Below, piece after piece: positions 1 through 7,798 of a DNA stretch of 64,000 nucleotides. The notes below the pieces were generated by a model. The model had not been told where the DNA came from. It was given only the letters and a program-made list of their open reading frames with translations, and made no database searches. Position 1 is the stretch's first letter. The number at the start of each line of letters is the position of its first letter. A program made the position numbers and the translations under genes. The stretch comes from Telluria antibiotica (GTDB lineage Bacteria; Pseudomonadota; Gammaproteobacteria; Burkholderiales; Burkholderiaceae_D): NCBI RefSeq assembly GCF_011682055.1, contig NZ_JAAQOM010000012.1, positions 1 to 64,000 on the forward strand, in the 5' to 3' direction.

Positions 1-152
1 CCCACGTCAGCATCGAGCACCTGCGCGCGATCCACGACGCCACGCACCCGGCCAGATTGCGGCGCGAGGACGCGCCCGACGCACCGCGCATGCCCGAAGC
101 GGCCGGCCAGGCGTGGCTGGACGCGTTGGCCGACGAAGCGAACGACGACTGA
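1..152 (+). CDS. 3' end of an unidentified gene (partial)
   Basis: An open frame runs in from the left edge and stops at TGA 150-152. The visible 49 residues are acidic and Ala-rich and end in ADEANDD. There is no recognisable domain. The gene lies 18 bases before the next small gene on the same strand, which suggests one transcript. The function cannot be judged from this tail. Confidence 0.55.
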   Translation, partial: HVSIEHLRAIHDATHPARLRREDAPDAPRMPEAAGQAWLDALADEANDD

Positions 153-170
153 CCCGGGAAAGGAAACGCC

Positions 171-407
171 ATGCCACGCCCGCGCCGCACCCTCACCTTG
201 AAACTGCCGGATGAGTTCATCGAGCTGTGCCGGCGGGACGGCGTTCCGCCCGAAACCGTGCTGCGCGGCTTCATCGCCGACCTGTGCGGCATCACGAATT
301 ACGCCGACGACCCGCGCGACGACGGCTACGCCAGCCACGGGTCGGACGAGCGCGACATGGCCTACGAATACTACGAGCGGGTCGGCTATCCCTACTGGAA
401 CAGGTAG
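171..407 (+). CDS. small conserved-looking hypothetical protein (78 aa)
   Basis: This short protein begins with a basic stretch (PRPRRTLTLKLP) followed by a possible amphipathic helix (EFIELCRRDGVPPETVLRGFI). That layout resembles a ribbon-helix-helix or other small DNA-associated protein, but I recognise no family. The C-terminal half is acidic and Tyr-rich (DMAYEYYERVGYPYW). An AAAGGAAA stretch 6-10 bases before the ATG serves as a ribosome binding site. It follows the truncated upstream gene closely and probably shares its transcript. GC content matches the core genome, unlike the AT-rich genes after it. Confidence 0.55.
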   Translation: MPRPRRTLTLKLPDEFIELCRRDGVPPETVLRGFIADLCGITNYADDPRDDGYASHGSDERDMAYEYYERVGYPYWNR

Positions 408-431
408 GCGCGCCGCCGCGCGTATCGCCGC

Positions 432-451
432 GCCCGGCATTTCGGCCGGGC
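432..451 (+). terminator. GC-rich hairpin after the 78-aa gene
   Basis: GCCCGGC (432-438) pairs with GCCGGGC (445-451) around a 6-base loop, 24 bases after the stop of the preceding gene. No T-tract follows, so it is a stem-loop with possible terminator or RNA-stability function rather than a canonical intrinsic terminator. Confidence 0.35.
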
Positions 452-663
452 CAGTCTCATCCCGCCAATCCTTCCCCCGACTTCCTCCCTGGCCGCCGAT
501 GGCGGCGCATGCCGTACAATAAATACGTCGCTGGCCGGAAATGCATCACCGGGCCAAAATGCGCGTCTGGAAAAAATTCCGCCCATGCTGGAGGTGTGCC
601 TTCGTTTTGTCGCCGCAAGCCGTTGATCTGCCTGAGAAAAATGCCTGCGCATACGACGAAAGT

Positions 664-1074
664 ATGACGGGGCAAACTATCTATGCATATGTCGGGGGGG
701 ATCCTCTTGCATTTTCTGACGCAACTGGTTTAGCTCCCAAAAGTCCTCGTTGGCCCTGTACGAACTGTGGTGGCTATCACGGTGGACTTTTCGGGGATTA
801 TTGCCAGTGGTGCAATGGAAAGTCACAAAGTCCAAAGGGTGGCGTTCCGCCCAATCCTTCGAATGATACGGCAGCAGAAAGTCCGGATAACTCTGAAGAT
901 GGCCAAGAAAAATTTGGTGCGACACCGAAGTCGTGTCCGACTGGTGGGGGCAACGAAAATAAGAGTACTTTGATAAAAGTTATCGCGGGAGGTGTCGTTG
1001 TTGTTGGCGGGATAATTTTTGCGCCTGAGATAACTATTCCCGCGCTCCTAATTGGCGGCGCGGGAGCAAGATAA
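664..1074 (+). pseudogene. orphan Rhs C-terminal tip (toxin-domain remnant)
   Basis: The frame opens with YAYVGGDPLAFSDATGL, the hallmark end of the Rhs/YD-repeat core (consensus around NPYxYVGNNPxxxxDPxGL), after which Rhs proteins change to a variable toxin tip. No Rhs core lies upstream: the sequence before 664 (an open extension to 541 exists) does not look like coding DNA, so this is a displaced tip. The tip has a CxxC...CxxC pair (C32, C35, C47, C50 counted from the ATG at 664) that could bind zinc. A low-complexity acidic linker and a long hydrophobic tail (IAGGVVVVGGIIFAPEI...) follow. The stop overlaps the open frame of the next gene, as in Rhs toxin-immunity pairs. Whether it is expressed is unknown; an intact short ORF used as a recombination donor is equally possible. 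Confidence 0.6.
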
Positions 1075-1108
1075 GAAATTAAAAATTTCAAGCCTTTTCG
1101 GATTCTAT

Positions 1109-1744
1109 ATGCCAGTGCGAAAATACGTCTTAGAACTTATTGATCAGGAAACAAATTGTATTGAGTACGACTCAATCTTCGAAACCAACGATGAGGAATT
1201 TGTCATTTCATTGACCGGATTAAATAAAACGGATTTAAATCGCCCTTTTTTATGTGAAATAACTGCTGAGGCTCTTGAAAAACTGGTGGGCAGATTTAGG
1301 ATGAGTGTGCCTAATAATCTAACGCATGCCAGGCTCAGGACATGGGTTAATCTAGATGCACTTCCTTATCGAAATCATACTGGACGAGAGCTGAGCTTGA
1401 TGCTTCGCAAGCAAAAGCCTTTGGCGGTGTTTTACGAAATGATTGGAGATGATCCGGAATTGGAATTGATTCCGGATCGCTATTATAAAAAATTTGTTGA
1501 TGCGGGCAGCATAATAAGGCGCGAAGTCATTATAGAACGTTGTGGAAAGCATTTGGTGCGGTATGTTTTTTATGCGCTTCCAGGCGAAGAATGGAGAATA
1601 GACGCATTTATATTGTTAATAAAGACTTCGAGCATTTCGGGATGGAATGAAGGTTTCAGTCGCATGGAAGGCTCGCTTCTCGGGTATGAGGATTGGCAAA
1701 ATGATGCTCATATCGAATTGACGTTTAAGTCTCGGGATGAATGA
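1109..1744 (+). CDS. candidate immunity protein to the Rhs tip
   Basis: This is a 211-residue AT-rich gene directly behind the Rhs tip. I chose the ATG at 1109 because an upstream in-frame ATG (1052) lies inside the Rhs frame. No strong ribosome binding site is visible for either. It has no signal peptide or membrane segment and is acidic (ELIDQETNCIEYDSIFETNDEEFV), as cytosolic immunity proteins often are. Many aromatic residues near the C terminus (GYEDWQNDAHIELTF) suggest a compact alpha/beta fold. I recognise no named immunity family. The assignment rests on position (directly after a Rhs tip, same strand) and on base composition shared with the toxin tip. Confidence 0.5.
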   Translation: MPVRKYVLELIDQETNCIEYDSIFETNDEEFVISLTGLNKTDLNRPFLCEITAEALEKLVGRFRMSVPNNLTHARLRTWVNLDALPYRNHTGRELSLMLRKQKPLAVFYEMIGDDPELELIPDRYYKKFVDAGSIIRREVIIERCGKHLVRYVFYALPGEEWRIDAFILLIKTSSISGWNEGFSRMEGSLLGYEDWQNDAHIELTFKSRDE

Positions 1745-1860
1745 GCTGAAAGAATTTGCAGATAATTGCATCTAAGCAATTATAATTTTTGTGGCAACTG
1801 TTCAGCCCGGTGTCAAAATGGTCGTCGCTCAGGACGTGCTGAGAGCACTGGGAGTTATTA

Positions 1861-2046
1861 GTGGCCGAGGTTTGGGAGGGTAGCGAAAGCGATCCTTCCC
1901 ACTTGGCCGAGATCGAAGCCGAGCAGCGCAGATTGTGCGGCTTGCGCTGCGACCTGGACCCGCGCGATGCCTGGCAAATCGCGGCCGTGCTCGTTGTGCG
2001 CGCACCGCTGACCCGGATCTTCATGCTGCCGCGTGAGCGGCTATAG
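1861..2046 (+). pseudogene. short GC-rich gene fragment
   Basis: In a 425-base spacer (1745-2169) one stretch is much more GC-rich than its surroundings. It carries a 61-residue frame from a GTG (AEIEAEQRRLCGLRCDLDPRDAW...). It has no good ribosome binding site and no known domain. It looks like the remnant of a gene left by rearrangement rather than a functional gene. The rest of the spacer is AT-rich and shows nothing I can name. Confidence 0.25.
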
Positions 2047-2169
2047 AGATTGTTTGGAAACTCTGAAGCAGGTGCCGCCCTAGCTGGAGTTAAAGAATCT
2101 CCTGGCTCATTTGTCTTGCTTGAATAATTAACTTTGCATGATTCTCTTGAATATGAAAACTAGATAGGG

Positions 2170-2496
2170 TTGGCAATCTGCCTTCTGATGATATCCTTTA
2201 GTGCCTCAGCGGATGTACGTTGCTCGGGAACGGTGAACTATGTGGGTTTGCAAGCCGGTGGGAGTCTTTTTGTTTCATTGAATGATGTAAATCATATTCA
2301 TTCAATCTGTAATATTATTGCCCAAGGCACATTTACTATAGAGCCTGCACTATGCAAAACGATTTATGCAATGTTATTGCAGGCAAAAGCCCTCAATCAG
2401 ACTGTGGGAATCTATTATAACGGCGCATCGTTTAACTGCGGGGCGAATCCTAATTGGGGTGGCGTGCCGTCAGCTTATTATGTGGAAATCAAATAG
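2170..2496 (+). CDS. small secreted protein, array member 1 (damaged N terminus?)
   Basis: The frame encodes a hydrophobic leader ending SASA and a mature part of about 95 residues with four cysteines, a central K..YAMLLQAK helix and a strand IYYNG. It is the closest relative in the window of the protein at 7799-8155: both share CSGTV.Y.GL, the I(H)(S/T)IC segment, (A/P)(L/V)(A)CK..YA.LL.AK, a YY strand and (W)(G/S)G(V/I)PS.Y(Y/F)VE. Unlike its relative it has no ATG in frame. An ATG-AAA-ACT-AGA at 2153 is out of frame and blocked by TAG, and the frame is closed by TAG at 2161, leaving only a TTG at 2170 with a leader lacking the usual Lys/Arg start. Either a frameshift has removed the start or a weak TTG is used. 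The function is unknown. Confidence 0.6.
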   Translation: MAICLLMISFSASADVRCSGTVNYVGLQAGGSLFVSLNDVNHIHSICNIIAQGTFTIEPALCKTIYAMLLQAKALNQTVGIYYNGASFNCGANPNWGGVPSAYYVEIK

Positions 2497-2544
2497 CTAA
2501 TCATTAAAATCTCCTTAATTATTTATTTGATTGATTGTGAAAAT

Positions 2545-2898
2545 ATGAAAAAGTTTTTATCTCATCTTGTTCTATTGGTAGCTGGCCTTTTCTTCTCCCA
2601 ACAAGCTGCCGCAGTCTATGAATGCAACGTAAAGGTAATTAACGTTCTGGTTTACGCGGATGGCTCGCTGAACGTTCTCCACAGCGGCCGAGGCGACTAT
2701 ACGGTTGTGTGCAACTTGAACACCGAACGCCAAGGCGTCAGTCCGACGACGTGCGCCGTCTGGTTTGGTCTTCTTGAAGCTATCAAAAAGAAGAATGGCG
2801 TCGCTGATATCTATTTTAACGGCGATGGTAGTTGTTCAACTTTGCCTACTTATGGAAGTGCTCCAGCTCCTGTTTATATTGGTGACGTGACGCAGTAA
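2545..2898 (+). CDS. small secreted protein, array member 2
   Basis: This 117-residue protein starts MKKFL with a Sec signal peptide (cut after QQAAA). The mature part has Cys residues in ECNVKV, VVCNL, TTCAV and GSCST. It shares the family layout: an N-terminal strand (VKVINVLVYADGSLNVL), a middle Cys, a helix (VWFGLLEAIKKKNG) and an edge strand IYFNG before the last Cys. ATG 2545 was preferred to the upstream 2527 start because it gives a standard signal peptide. It follows member 1 by 48 bases on the same strand. It is exported, with function unknown. Confidence 0.7.
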   Translation: MKKFLSHLVLLVAGLFFSQQAAAVYECNVKVINVLVYADGSLNVLHSGRGDYTVVCNLNTERQGVSPTTCAVWFGLLEAIKKKNGVADIYFNGDGSCSTLPTYGSAPAPVYIGDVTQ

Positions 2899-2924
2899 TC
2901 GGCCTGGCTGGCCGACCTCGGTGC

Positions 2925-2962
2925 AATGACGCGGGAAGCGGACAACTCCCGATCGCGTCATT
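2925..2962. terminator. imperfect stem-loop between array member 2 and imuA
   Basis: AATGACGCG (2925-2933) pairs with CGCGTCATT (2954-2962), with a second short pairing GGA/TCC inside the loop. It lies 27 bases after the stop of the upstream gene. No T-run follows, so its role as a terminator is tentative. The rest of 2899-3185 holds no gene that I can support. Confidence 0.4.
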
Positions 2963-3185
2963 GTTCCATTTCCGCAGTCTCCGCATCCGCAGATGCCCGG
3001 GCGAGCCGCAGCCTGCCCTTATCCTTTCATCCCCACCTGAAACACCTGCACGCCCACCCCGTGCACATGCTGTCCCAGGCCGTCTAGATGAGCAAGCCAC
3101 CGCTCGCGAACCGCAAATCGTTACTTCCGCTGTTCACATTCTGACATTCAAGAAGATCAACCTTGCCAAAACCTGATGAGAATAG

Positions 3186-3205
3186 TACTGTATGTTTATA
3201 CAGTA
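3186..3205. promoter_or_regulatory. LexA (SOS) box upstream of imuA
   Basis: The site is the perfect palindrome TACTGTAT-GTTT-ATACAGTA, identical to the E. coli-type LexA consensus at every conserved position. It ends 16 bases before the chosen imuA start and covers an alternative ATG at 3192, so that upstream start is unlikely. The site predicts repression of imuA-imuB by LexA and induction by DNA damage. A matching site lies before dnaE2 at 22932-22951. Confidence 0.93.
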
Positions 3206-3221
3206 TTTCTTCGCATCAAAC

Positions 3222-3932
3222 ATGCATTGCTCAGGTTCAATATCTGCAGCGCCGGAGTCGTTGCACCCGTCGCTCTGGCTCGCTTCGCAACTGGCGCGTG
3301 CTGACACGCGCTGCATCGACACGGGCCATCTCGCGCTGTCGACCCACCTGCCGGGCGGCGGTTGGCCGACGGGGGTTCTCATCGACCTGCTGTTGCAACA
3401 GTCCGGCATCGGCGAGATGCGCCTGCTGCGTCCCGCACTGGCGGACGTCGCGACGCGGCGCGTCGTGTTGCTGCAACCACCGCATCCGCCCCAGGTGCTG
3501 GCGCTGGCCACGCTCGGGGTGCCGCCGTCGCAACTGATCTGGCTGCGTACCGGCAGCACGTCCGACGCGCTGTGGGCGGCCGAGCAGGTGTTGCGCAGCG
3601 GTAGTTGCGGCGCGCTGCTGTTCTGGCAAAACCACGTGCGTGGCGAACACCTGCGCCGGCTGCACCTGGCGGCGCAGGCGGGGGAGACGCTGTTCTTCAT
3701 GATGCGGCCCCTGGCGGCCAGACAGGACGCCTCGCCCGCACCGCTGCGCCTGGCCTTGCGGCCGCAGCCGGGCGGTATCGAGATCAGTTTCGTAAAACGC
3801 CGGGGACCGCAGCGCGACAAGACCCTGTTTCTTCCATTGACTTCCTACCTGCCCAATCGTCATGCGCCTGTGGATCGGACTACACCTGCCCCTGTTGCCG
3901 CTCGAAGTGTTCGCACCGAGCTGGTCCATTGA
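3222..3932 (+). CDS. imuA: ImuA, SOS translesion-synthesis accessory protein
   Basis: ImuA is a RecA/SulA-like accessory subunit of the ImuA-ImuB-DnaE2 mutasome, which carries out error-prone bypass of DNA lesions. The family signature LPGGGWPTGVLIDLLLQ near the N terminus, LRLALRPQPGGIEISFVKRRG near the C terminus and the 236-residue length fit ImuA. The start was set at ATG 3222 rather than 3192, which lies inside the LexA box. The 3' end overlaps imuB by 71 bases, implying translational coupling. It is SOS-controlled through the perfect LexA box just upstream. Unlike the usual cassette, dnaE2 is not next to it. Confidence 0.9.
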   Translation: MHCSGSISAAPESLHPSLWLASQLARADTRCIDTGHLALSTHLPGGGWPTGVLIDLLLQQSGIGEMRLLRPALADVATRRVVLLQPPHPPQVLALATLGVPPSQLIWLRTGSTSDALWAAEQVLRSGSCGALLFWQNHVRGEHLRRLHLAAQAGETLFFMMRPLAARQDASPAPLRLALRPQPGGIEISFVKRRGPQRDKTLFLPLTSYLPNRHAPVDRTTPAPVAARSVRTELVH

Positions 3933-5337
3933 CACGGGCAGTGTCGTGCTCGAACGGGAGCGCGTGCTGCAGGCCTCGCCGTCCGCGCTGGACGCCGGCG
4001 TGCATGCCGGCATGCGTCGCGGCGGCGTCGTGATGTTGCTGCCCGACGCTCGCGTCCACGTGCGCGCGCCCGGGCTGGAAGCGGACGCGCTGCAGGCGGT
4101 GGCGCTGACCTTGCTGCAGTACACGCCGCAAGTCACGGACGGCGAGGAGGCGACGCTGCTGCTGGACGTGGGCGCCAGCCTGCGCCTGTTCGGCGGCGTG
4201 CGCGCGCTGTGCCGGCGCGTGCACGCGAGCGTGCGCGCGCTGGGCTTCACGGCATCGCTCGCATGCGCGCCCACCGCGCGCGGGGCATGGCTGATGGCGC
4301 GCGCGAATGCGGGACGCGTCGTGCAGGTGGAATCGCTGCTGCGCCGCCTCGACCGGCTGGCCGTGGCGCTGATGCCGGCGTCGCGTCCGTTCGCCGACTG
4401 GTTCGACGGCATCGCCTGCCGCACGCTGGGCGACCTGCGCCGCCTGCCGCGTCCCGGCCTGCAGCGGCGCTGCGGACGGGCGCTGCTCGACCAGCTCGAC
4501 GCCGCCTATGGCCTGACGGTCGAATTGTTCAAGTGGATATCGCCGCCCGAGACGTTCCGTGCGCGCCTGGAACTGTACGACCGCATCGATGACGCCGAGC
4601 TGTTGCTGGCAGGTGCCCAATGTTTGCTGGCGCAGCTGACGGGCTGGTTGTGCGCACGCCAGCTGGCGGTGGAGCGTATCGTCCTGCAGCTGGAGCACGA
4701 ACGGGGCAGGGTGGCGCGCGCGCCGACGTGTGTCGACGTCGTGCTGGCCGAGCCGACGTGGCGCGACGAGCACCTGGTCCGCCTGCTCAGGGAACGCCTG
4801 GGCCGGCTGGTGCTGGAGGCGCCCGTGATCGGCCTCGTGCTGGAAGCCATGCAGGTGCGGCCGATGGCGCCGCCGAATGCGTCGCTGTTTCCCGAACCGG
4901 GCGGCAGCGACGACGACCGCATGCGCATGCTGGAACTGCTGGCGGCGCGCCTGGGCCCGGAAAACGTCCTGCAGCCGCTGCCGGTGGCGGATTACCGCTC
5001 GGACCAGGCGAATGTGTGGGTGCCGGTCCAGCAAAAAGTCAGCGACAAGGCACGCAACGCCCAGTTGCCGCCCGACGTGACGAGCTTGCCGCGTCCGACA
5101 TGGCTGCTGCCCAGCCCTATCGCGCTATTGATGAAGGGGCACTATCCGTTCTACGGCACGCCATTGCGGCTGGTTTCGAGCGCCGAACGCATCGAAGCCG
5201 GCTGGTGGGACGGTCCGGAAGCGCGCGATTATTTTGTCGCCGAAGGACAGGATCATGCGTTGTACTGGGTGTATCGGGAGCGTATCGGCACCAGCGAGGA
5301 CGGGCCGAGGTGGTTTGTGCACGGGCTTTTCGGGTGA
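3862..5337 (+). CDS. imuB: ImuB, Y-family-like mutasome scaffold protein
   Basis: This 491-residue protein is related to Y-family polymerases. It starts MRLWIGLHLPLLPLEVF, where a true polymerase would have the DxDxFF catalytic motif, so it is the non-catalytic, bridging ImuB type. It retains the YxxDLRRLPRPGLQRRCG-type helix-hairpin region and the little-finger-like region. The stretch ASLFPEPGG (about residue 338) lies where many ImuB proteins carry their sliding-clamp contact, and the C terminus RWFVHGLFG is typical of the family. It links DnaE2 and ImuA to the beta clamp at lesions. It starts inside imuA and is transcribed from the same LexA-controlled promoter. It is convergent with the small secreted gene at 5381. 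Confidence 0.93.
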   Translation: MRLWIGLHLPLLPLEVFAPSWSIDTGSVVLERERVLQASPSALDAGVHAGMRRGGVVMLLPDARVHVRAPGLEADALQAVALTLLQYTPQVTDGEEATLLLDVGASLRLFGGVRALCRRVHASVRALGFTASLACAPTARGAWLMARANAGRVVQVESLLRRLDRLAVALMPASRPFADWFDGIACRTLGDLRRLPRPGLQRRCGRALLDQLDAAYGLTVELFKWISPPETFRARLELYDRIDDAELLLAGAQCLLAQLTGWLCARQLAVERIVLQLEHERGRVARAPTCVDVVLAEPTWRDEHLVRLLRERLGRLVLEAPVIGLVLEAMQVRPMAPPNASLFPEPGGSDDDRMRMLELLAARLGPENVLQPLPVADYRSDQANVWVPVQQKVSDKARNAQLPPDVTSLPRPTWLLPSPIALLMKGHYPFYGTPLRLVSSAERIEAGWWDGPEARDYFVAEGQDHALYWVYRERIGTSEDGPRWFVHGLFG

Positions 5338-5380
5338 GGGGACGATTTAGCTTCGCGATATAGTCGGGTCTCTCCCTAAT

Positions 5381-5725
5381 TCAAGCCTGTACGGACACAT
5401 AATGAATATGGCATCCGCCGCCTTCGTTCGTCGTAAAGATAGTTACGGTTTTTCCTGCCGAAAACGCAACCATTAAATTGGCAACCGTAGTTTTGTAATT
5501 GGGGTCGGAAGAGTTGAGGTAGCCCCAAGTGTTCATACTTGGGGTCGTGTTGTTGCACATGACTGTCGAGCCAAGAAAAACTCTTAATTCAAAATTGTTT
5601 GTTTCATTGACTGTGTCAATCTTGCTGATTACTCCCGTTGCCACGCCATCCCATGCGTATGCGAAGCGCGATATGAAAAGTGAGAGAAATATGGGAATAA
5701 AAACTAAAGTGCGTGCTGTTTTCAT
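5381..5725 (-). CDS. small secreted protein, array member 3
   Basis: This 114-residue protein (start at 5725, preceded by CGGAGAAATT as ribosome binding site) has a signal peptide ending FAYA. The mature domain holds a V.SKID strand, a middle Cys (VMCNN), the helix YKTTVANLMVAFSAGKTVTIF and a final Cys (GGGC) before an HYVSV strand. The helix-SGK-V-strand-Cys-strand order is the feature shared with the other array members. It is convergent with imuB, whose stop is 43 bases away. The 287-base spacer behind its start (5726-6012) has an 18-base palindrome GACAATC-TTAT-GATTGTC at 5766-5783 and no gene that I can support. Confidence 0.7.
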   Translation of the reverse strand: MKTARTLVFIPIFLSLFISRFAYAWDGVATGVISKIDTVNETNNFELRVFLGSTVMCNNTTPSMNTWGYLNSSDPNYKTTVANLMVAFSAGKTVTIFTTNEGGGCHIHYVSVQA

Positions 5726-6012
5726 AATTTCTCCGTGTAGCGATTCGGAAGTTGATCTTTGCTGCGACAATCTTATGATTGTCGGTATGGACAAGTTGTC
5801 GAAGGACGTCTCTTGCGAGTCCACTTGAGCCACTCGTAATGCCCTGTCGGAGCAATTTCTTTCCCGATGTTGCTGCCGACGCCCCACGTCCACGTTTACG
5901 TTCAAGTGCACGCGCCGGCGCTGAGGCGTAGTTTCGCATGTCGAACCAAGTCGGTCCGATAGATTCTCGCGAATATCATCACTGTCGCGCCTAAATCCTG
6001 TTCGCCATCGCC

Positions 6013-6348
6013 TTAACAATTGATAGGGCCGACGCACACGTATGCAATATCCCAAGCATTTGGGAACATATTGCACGTTTCCGTGTAAGCCACGATGATG
6101 GGTGTTTGGGAGACGAAAGCTGTCATAATCGCTGCTCGCACGCTTTTGAAATGGAGCTGAGAACTATCGATAGCAAAACGTGCGGTGGTATTGCAACCGC
6201 CGGAAACGTTCCCTTCAATCTTCACGATAAATACTTCTTTGTCTTGGAGGTGACTTGGGACAAAACCCGTGATTTTAGCGGTCTGAAAGGTCTGGGCATT
6301 TGCTAAGTTGCAAAAAATCAAACACATGAGGATTAAAAATTTCTTCAT
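6013..6348 (-). CDS. small secreted protein, array member 4
   Basis: This 111-residue protein starts MKKFLILMCLIFCNLANA (signal peptide). CAAGGACACTAA just before the ATG provides a ribosome binding site. The mature part has the family order: N-terminal strands (TAKITGFV, EVFIVKIEGNV), a GGC-type middle Cys, a helix (FKSVRAAIMTAFVSQ), the strand PIIVAYTE and Cys residues near the end. It differs in ending with an extra Cys (VGPINC). It is AT-rich like its neighbours. Function unknown. Confidence 0.68.
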   Translation of the reverse strand: MKKFLILMCLIFCNLANAQTFQTAKITGFVPSHLQDKEVFIVKIEGNVSGGCNTTARFAIDSSQLHFKSVRAAIMTAFVSQTPIIVAYTETCNMFPNAWDIAYVCVGPINC

Positions 6349-6453
6349 TTAGTGTCCTTGGCGAGATAAGAAATAGATATTTTCCGTGCTAGATGCCGCA
6401 ACTTGATCGAGAGGGCGATAGAAACGGCGTTTCTCAGTCATAGCGCGACGATA

Positions 6454-6789
6454 TTATTTTGAATTTATTATGATGTAATCAATGTCTTCGCCATCCGACC
6501 AGCGCGTACAACTCCCGTTGCCGATAATGCTTACCGTTTGACCATTTGCTTGAGCCAACAAGAGACTCGCTAATTGTTGCCGTCCGGTGAGCGACTTCTC
6601 ATCTTTTATCATCCAATATGAATGTGTCGCGCAACCAGGTTTGTTCTCGGCTGTTCCGGTCACTTCGACATAAACGAGACCATCGCTTGCCCTGATGATA
6701 ACGTTTTTCACCTGACCACTTTGCGAGCCTGCGAATGCTGCGATTGAGGCACAGAAGTAAATAAGGGAAAGGAAAGTTAATTTTTTCAA
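6454..6789 (-). CDS. small secreted protein, array member 5 (TTG start)
   Basis: The 111-residue product has a signal peptide (KKLTFLSLIYFCASIAAFA) and a mature domain with strands GQVKNVIIRASDGLVYVEVTG, middle Cys (PGCAT), the helix GRQQLASLLLAQANGQTVSI and the closing GNGSCTRW...IDYIIIN. The only usable start giving a full signal peptide is TTG at 6789; no in-frame ATG and no clear ribosome binding site are present, so expression may be weak. The gene follows member 6 after only 28 bases and may be co-transcribed with it. Confidence 0.66.
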   Translation of the reverse strand: MKKLTFLSLIYFCASIAAFAGSQSGQVKNVIIRASDGLVYVEVTGTAENKPGCATHSYWMIKDEKSLTGRQQLASLLLAQANGQTVSIIGNGSCTRWSDGEDIDYIIINSK

Positions 6790-6817
6790 GGTGCGTAAAT
6801 TCAGTCAAGAGAAAATG

Positions 6818-7162
6818 TTAGTCCGTAATCTCAATCAGGTCCACATTGCAAGAACTGCCAGGGCCATTCGATTGGCTATACACTATACGGCTGATCCGTT
6901 TGCCGGATAGCTTGGCAGCCAGAAGTTGCACATACAGACCTTTGTGATCCGATGAAATATAGGCGACACCATATGCGCAATTAAGTGTGAAGGGCTCGTT
7001 AAACGATACATAAAAATAGTCCGTCTGCGCGCCTAATTGCCTAACCGTTTTTTGATATTCATCGGTCGATTGGCTCTGTGCGATTGCAGTGATAGCTACA
7101 CTGGAGATGAAAAATGCTATCAGTGAAATTAAGATTTTGCGGAAGAGCTGTTCCGTTTTCAT
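6818..7162 (-). CDS. small secreted protein, array member 6
   Basis: This 114-residue protein has a long signal peptide (KILISLIAFFISSVAITAIAQ). The mature domain carries TDYFYVSFNEPF, Cys in TLNCAYG, then the clearest version of the family helix, LYVQLLAAKLSGKRIS, followed by a short strand, GSSCNVDLIEI and the stop. In many gammaproteobacterial small secreted proteins the string LLAAKLSGK is followed by a strand and a Cys. That memory supports one shared fold but names no function. It precedes member 5 on the same transcript. Confidence 0.7.
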   Translation of the reverse strand: MKTEQLFRKILISLIAFFISSVAITAIAQSQSTDEYQKTVRQLGAQTDYFYVSFNEPFTLNCAYGVAYISSDHKGLYVQLLAAKLSGKRISRIVYSQSNGPGSSCNVDLIEITD

Positions 7163-7278
7163 GGATTATAAATAGGTGAACTGAAGGAAAATGATTTCAA
7201 CTGGCTGCATGTGACAGCGCTGCACCTAAATAGACCTCCGGCGATAACTTAGGTGATTCGCGGCGCCTTTACTTAACC

Positions 7279-7635
7279 TCAATCCACTACGTAGAACCAC
7301 TGAACGGTCGGCCATCCCTGAGCGCTACATCCACCAAGATGTACCGACAGATGTTTGCCGCTCAGGTAAGCAGCCATAAGCGCAGCGAAAGTTCGTTTCC
7401 CAACTGCAGTGTCACTATTGTCAAATCTGAATTGGTTGCCTGCACCGACCGGGCAATTGAGTGACGCGCCAAATGCAGCACCGTCAAGGTCCACAAAGCA
7501 TGTGCCGTCAGTATTGTGGCAACCAATATCGAGGATTTTTCGCGGGCTGAGGTCCTCACCCGCGTATGCATTCAGGCTGTTCGAGTATGTCAATACAGTC
7601 AGAGTCAACAATATGATATTTTTATAAAATTTCAT
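7279..7635 (-). CDS. small secreted protein, array member 7
   Basis: This 118-residue protein has a signal peptide ending NAYA. The mature part has ILDIGCHNTDGTCFVDLDG (N-terminal strand pair with two Cys), SLNCPVG, the helix KRTFAALMAAYLSGKHLSVHLGGCS and a closing TVQWFYVVD strand. The string AALMAAYLSGK...GGC is an unmistakable variant of the array motif. The extra Cys pair near the N terminus is peculiar to this copy. Separate spacers of 116 and 163 bases on either side suggest its own promoter. Confidence 0.7.
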   Translation of the reverse strand: MKFYKNIILLTLTVLTYSNSLNAYAGEDLSPRKILDIGCHNTDGTCFVDLDGAAFGASLNCPVGAGNQFRFDNSDTAVGKRTFAALMAAYLSGKHLSVHLGGCSAQGWPTVQWFYVVD

Positions 7636-7798
7636 TACGGTCCAGTTGATGTTAAAACCTCAGGGAATATCTTCTGCTCGTAGATTAAAAGGCATAGTTA
7701 AGATCGTGTCTGACAATTTCTATTTTTCAGTCAGTGCGATATGCGAATAATAACCTAAATGATGCCTTAAATTCTGGGGAAAATAATCAATGCGGGCG

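Noticed and set aside
541..663. Upstream extension of the Rhs tip frame to ATG 541
   Set aside because: Residues before 664 (HHRAKMRVWKKFRPCW...) bear no Rhs core pattern and the DNA composition fits a non-coding spacer.
3192..3221. Upstream ATG for imuA at 3192
   Set aside because: It lies within the LexA palindrome, which overlaps the expected promoter, and the extra 10 residues are not family-like.
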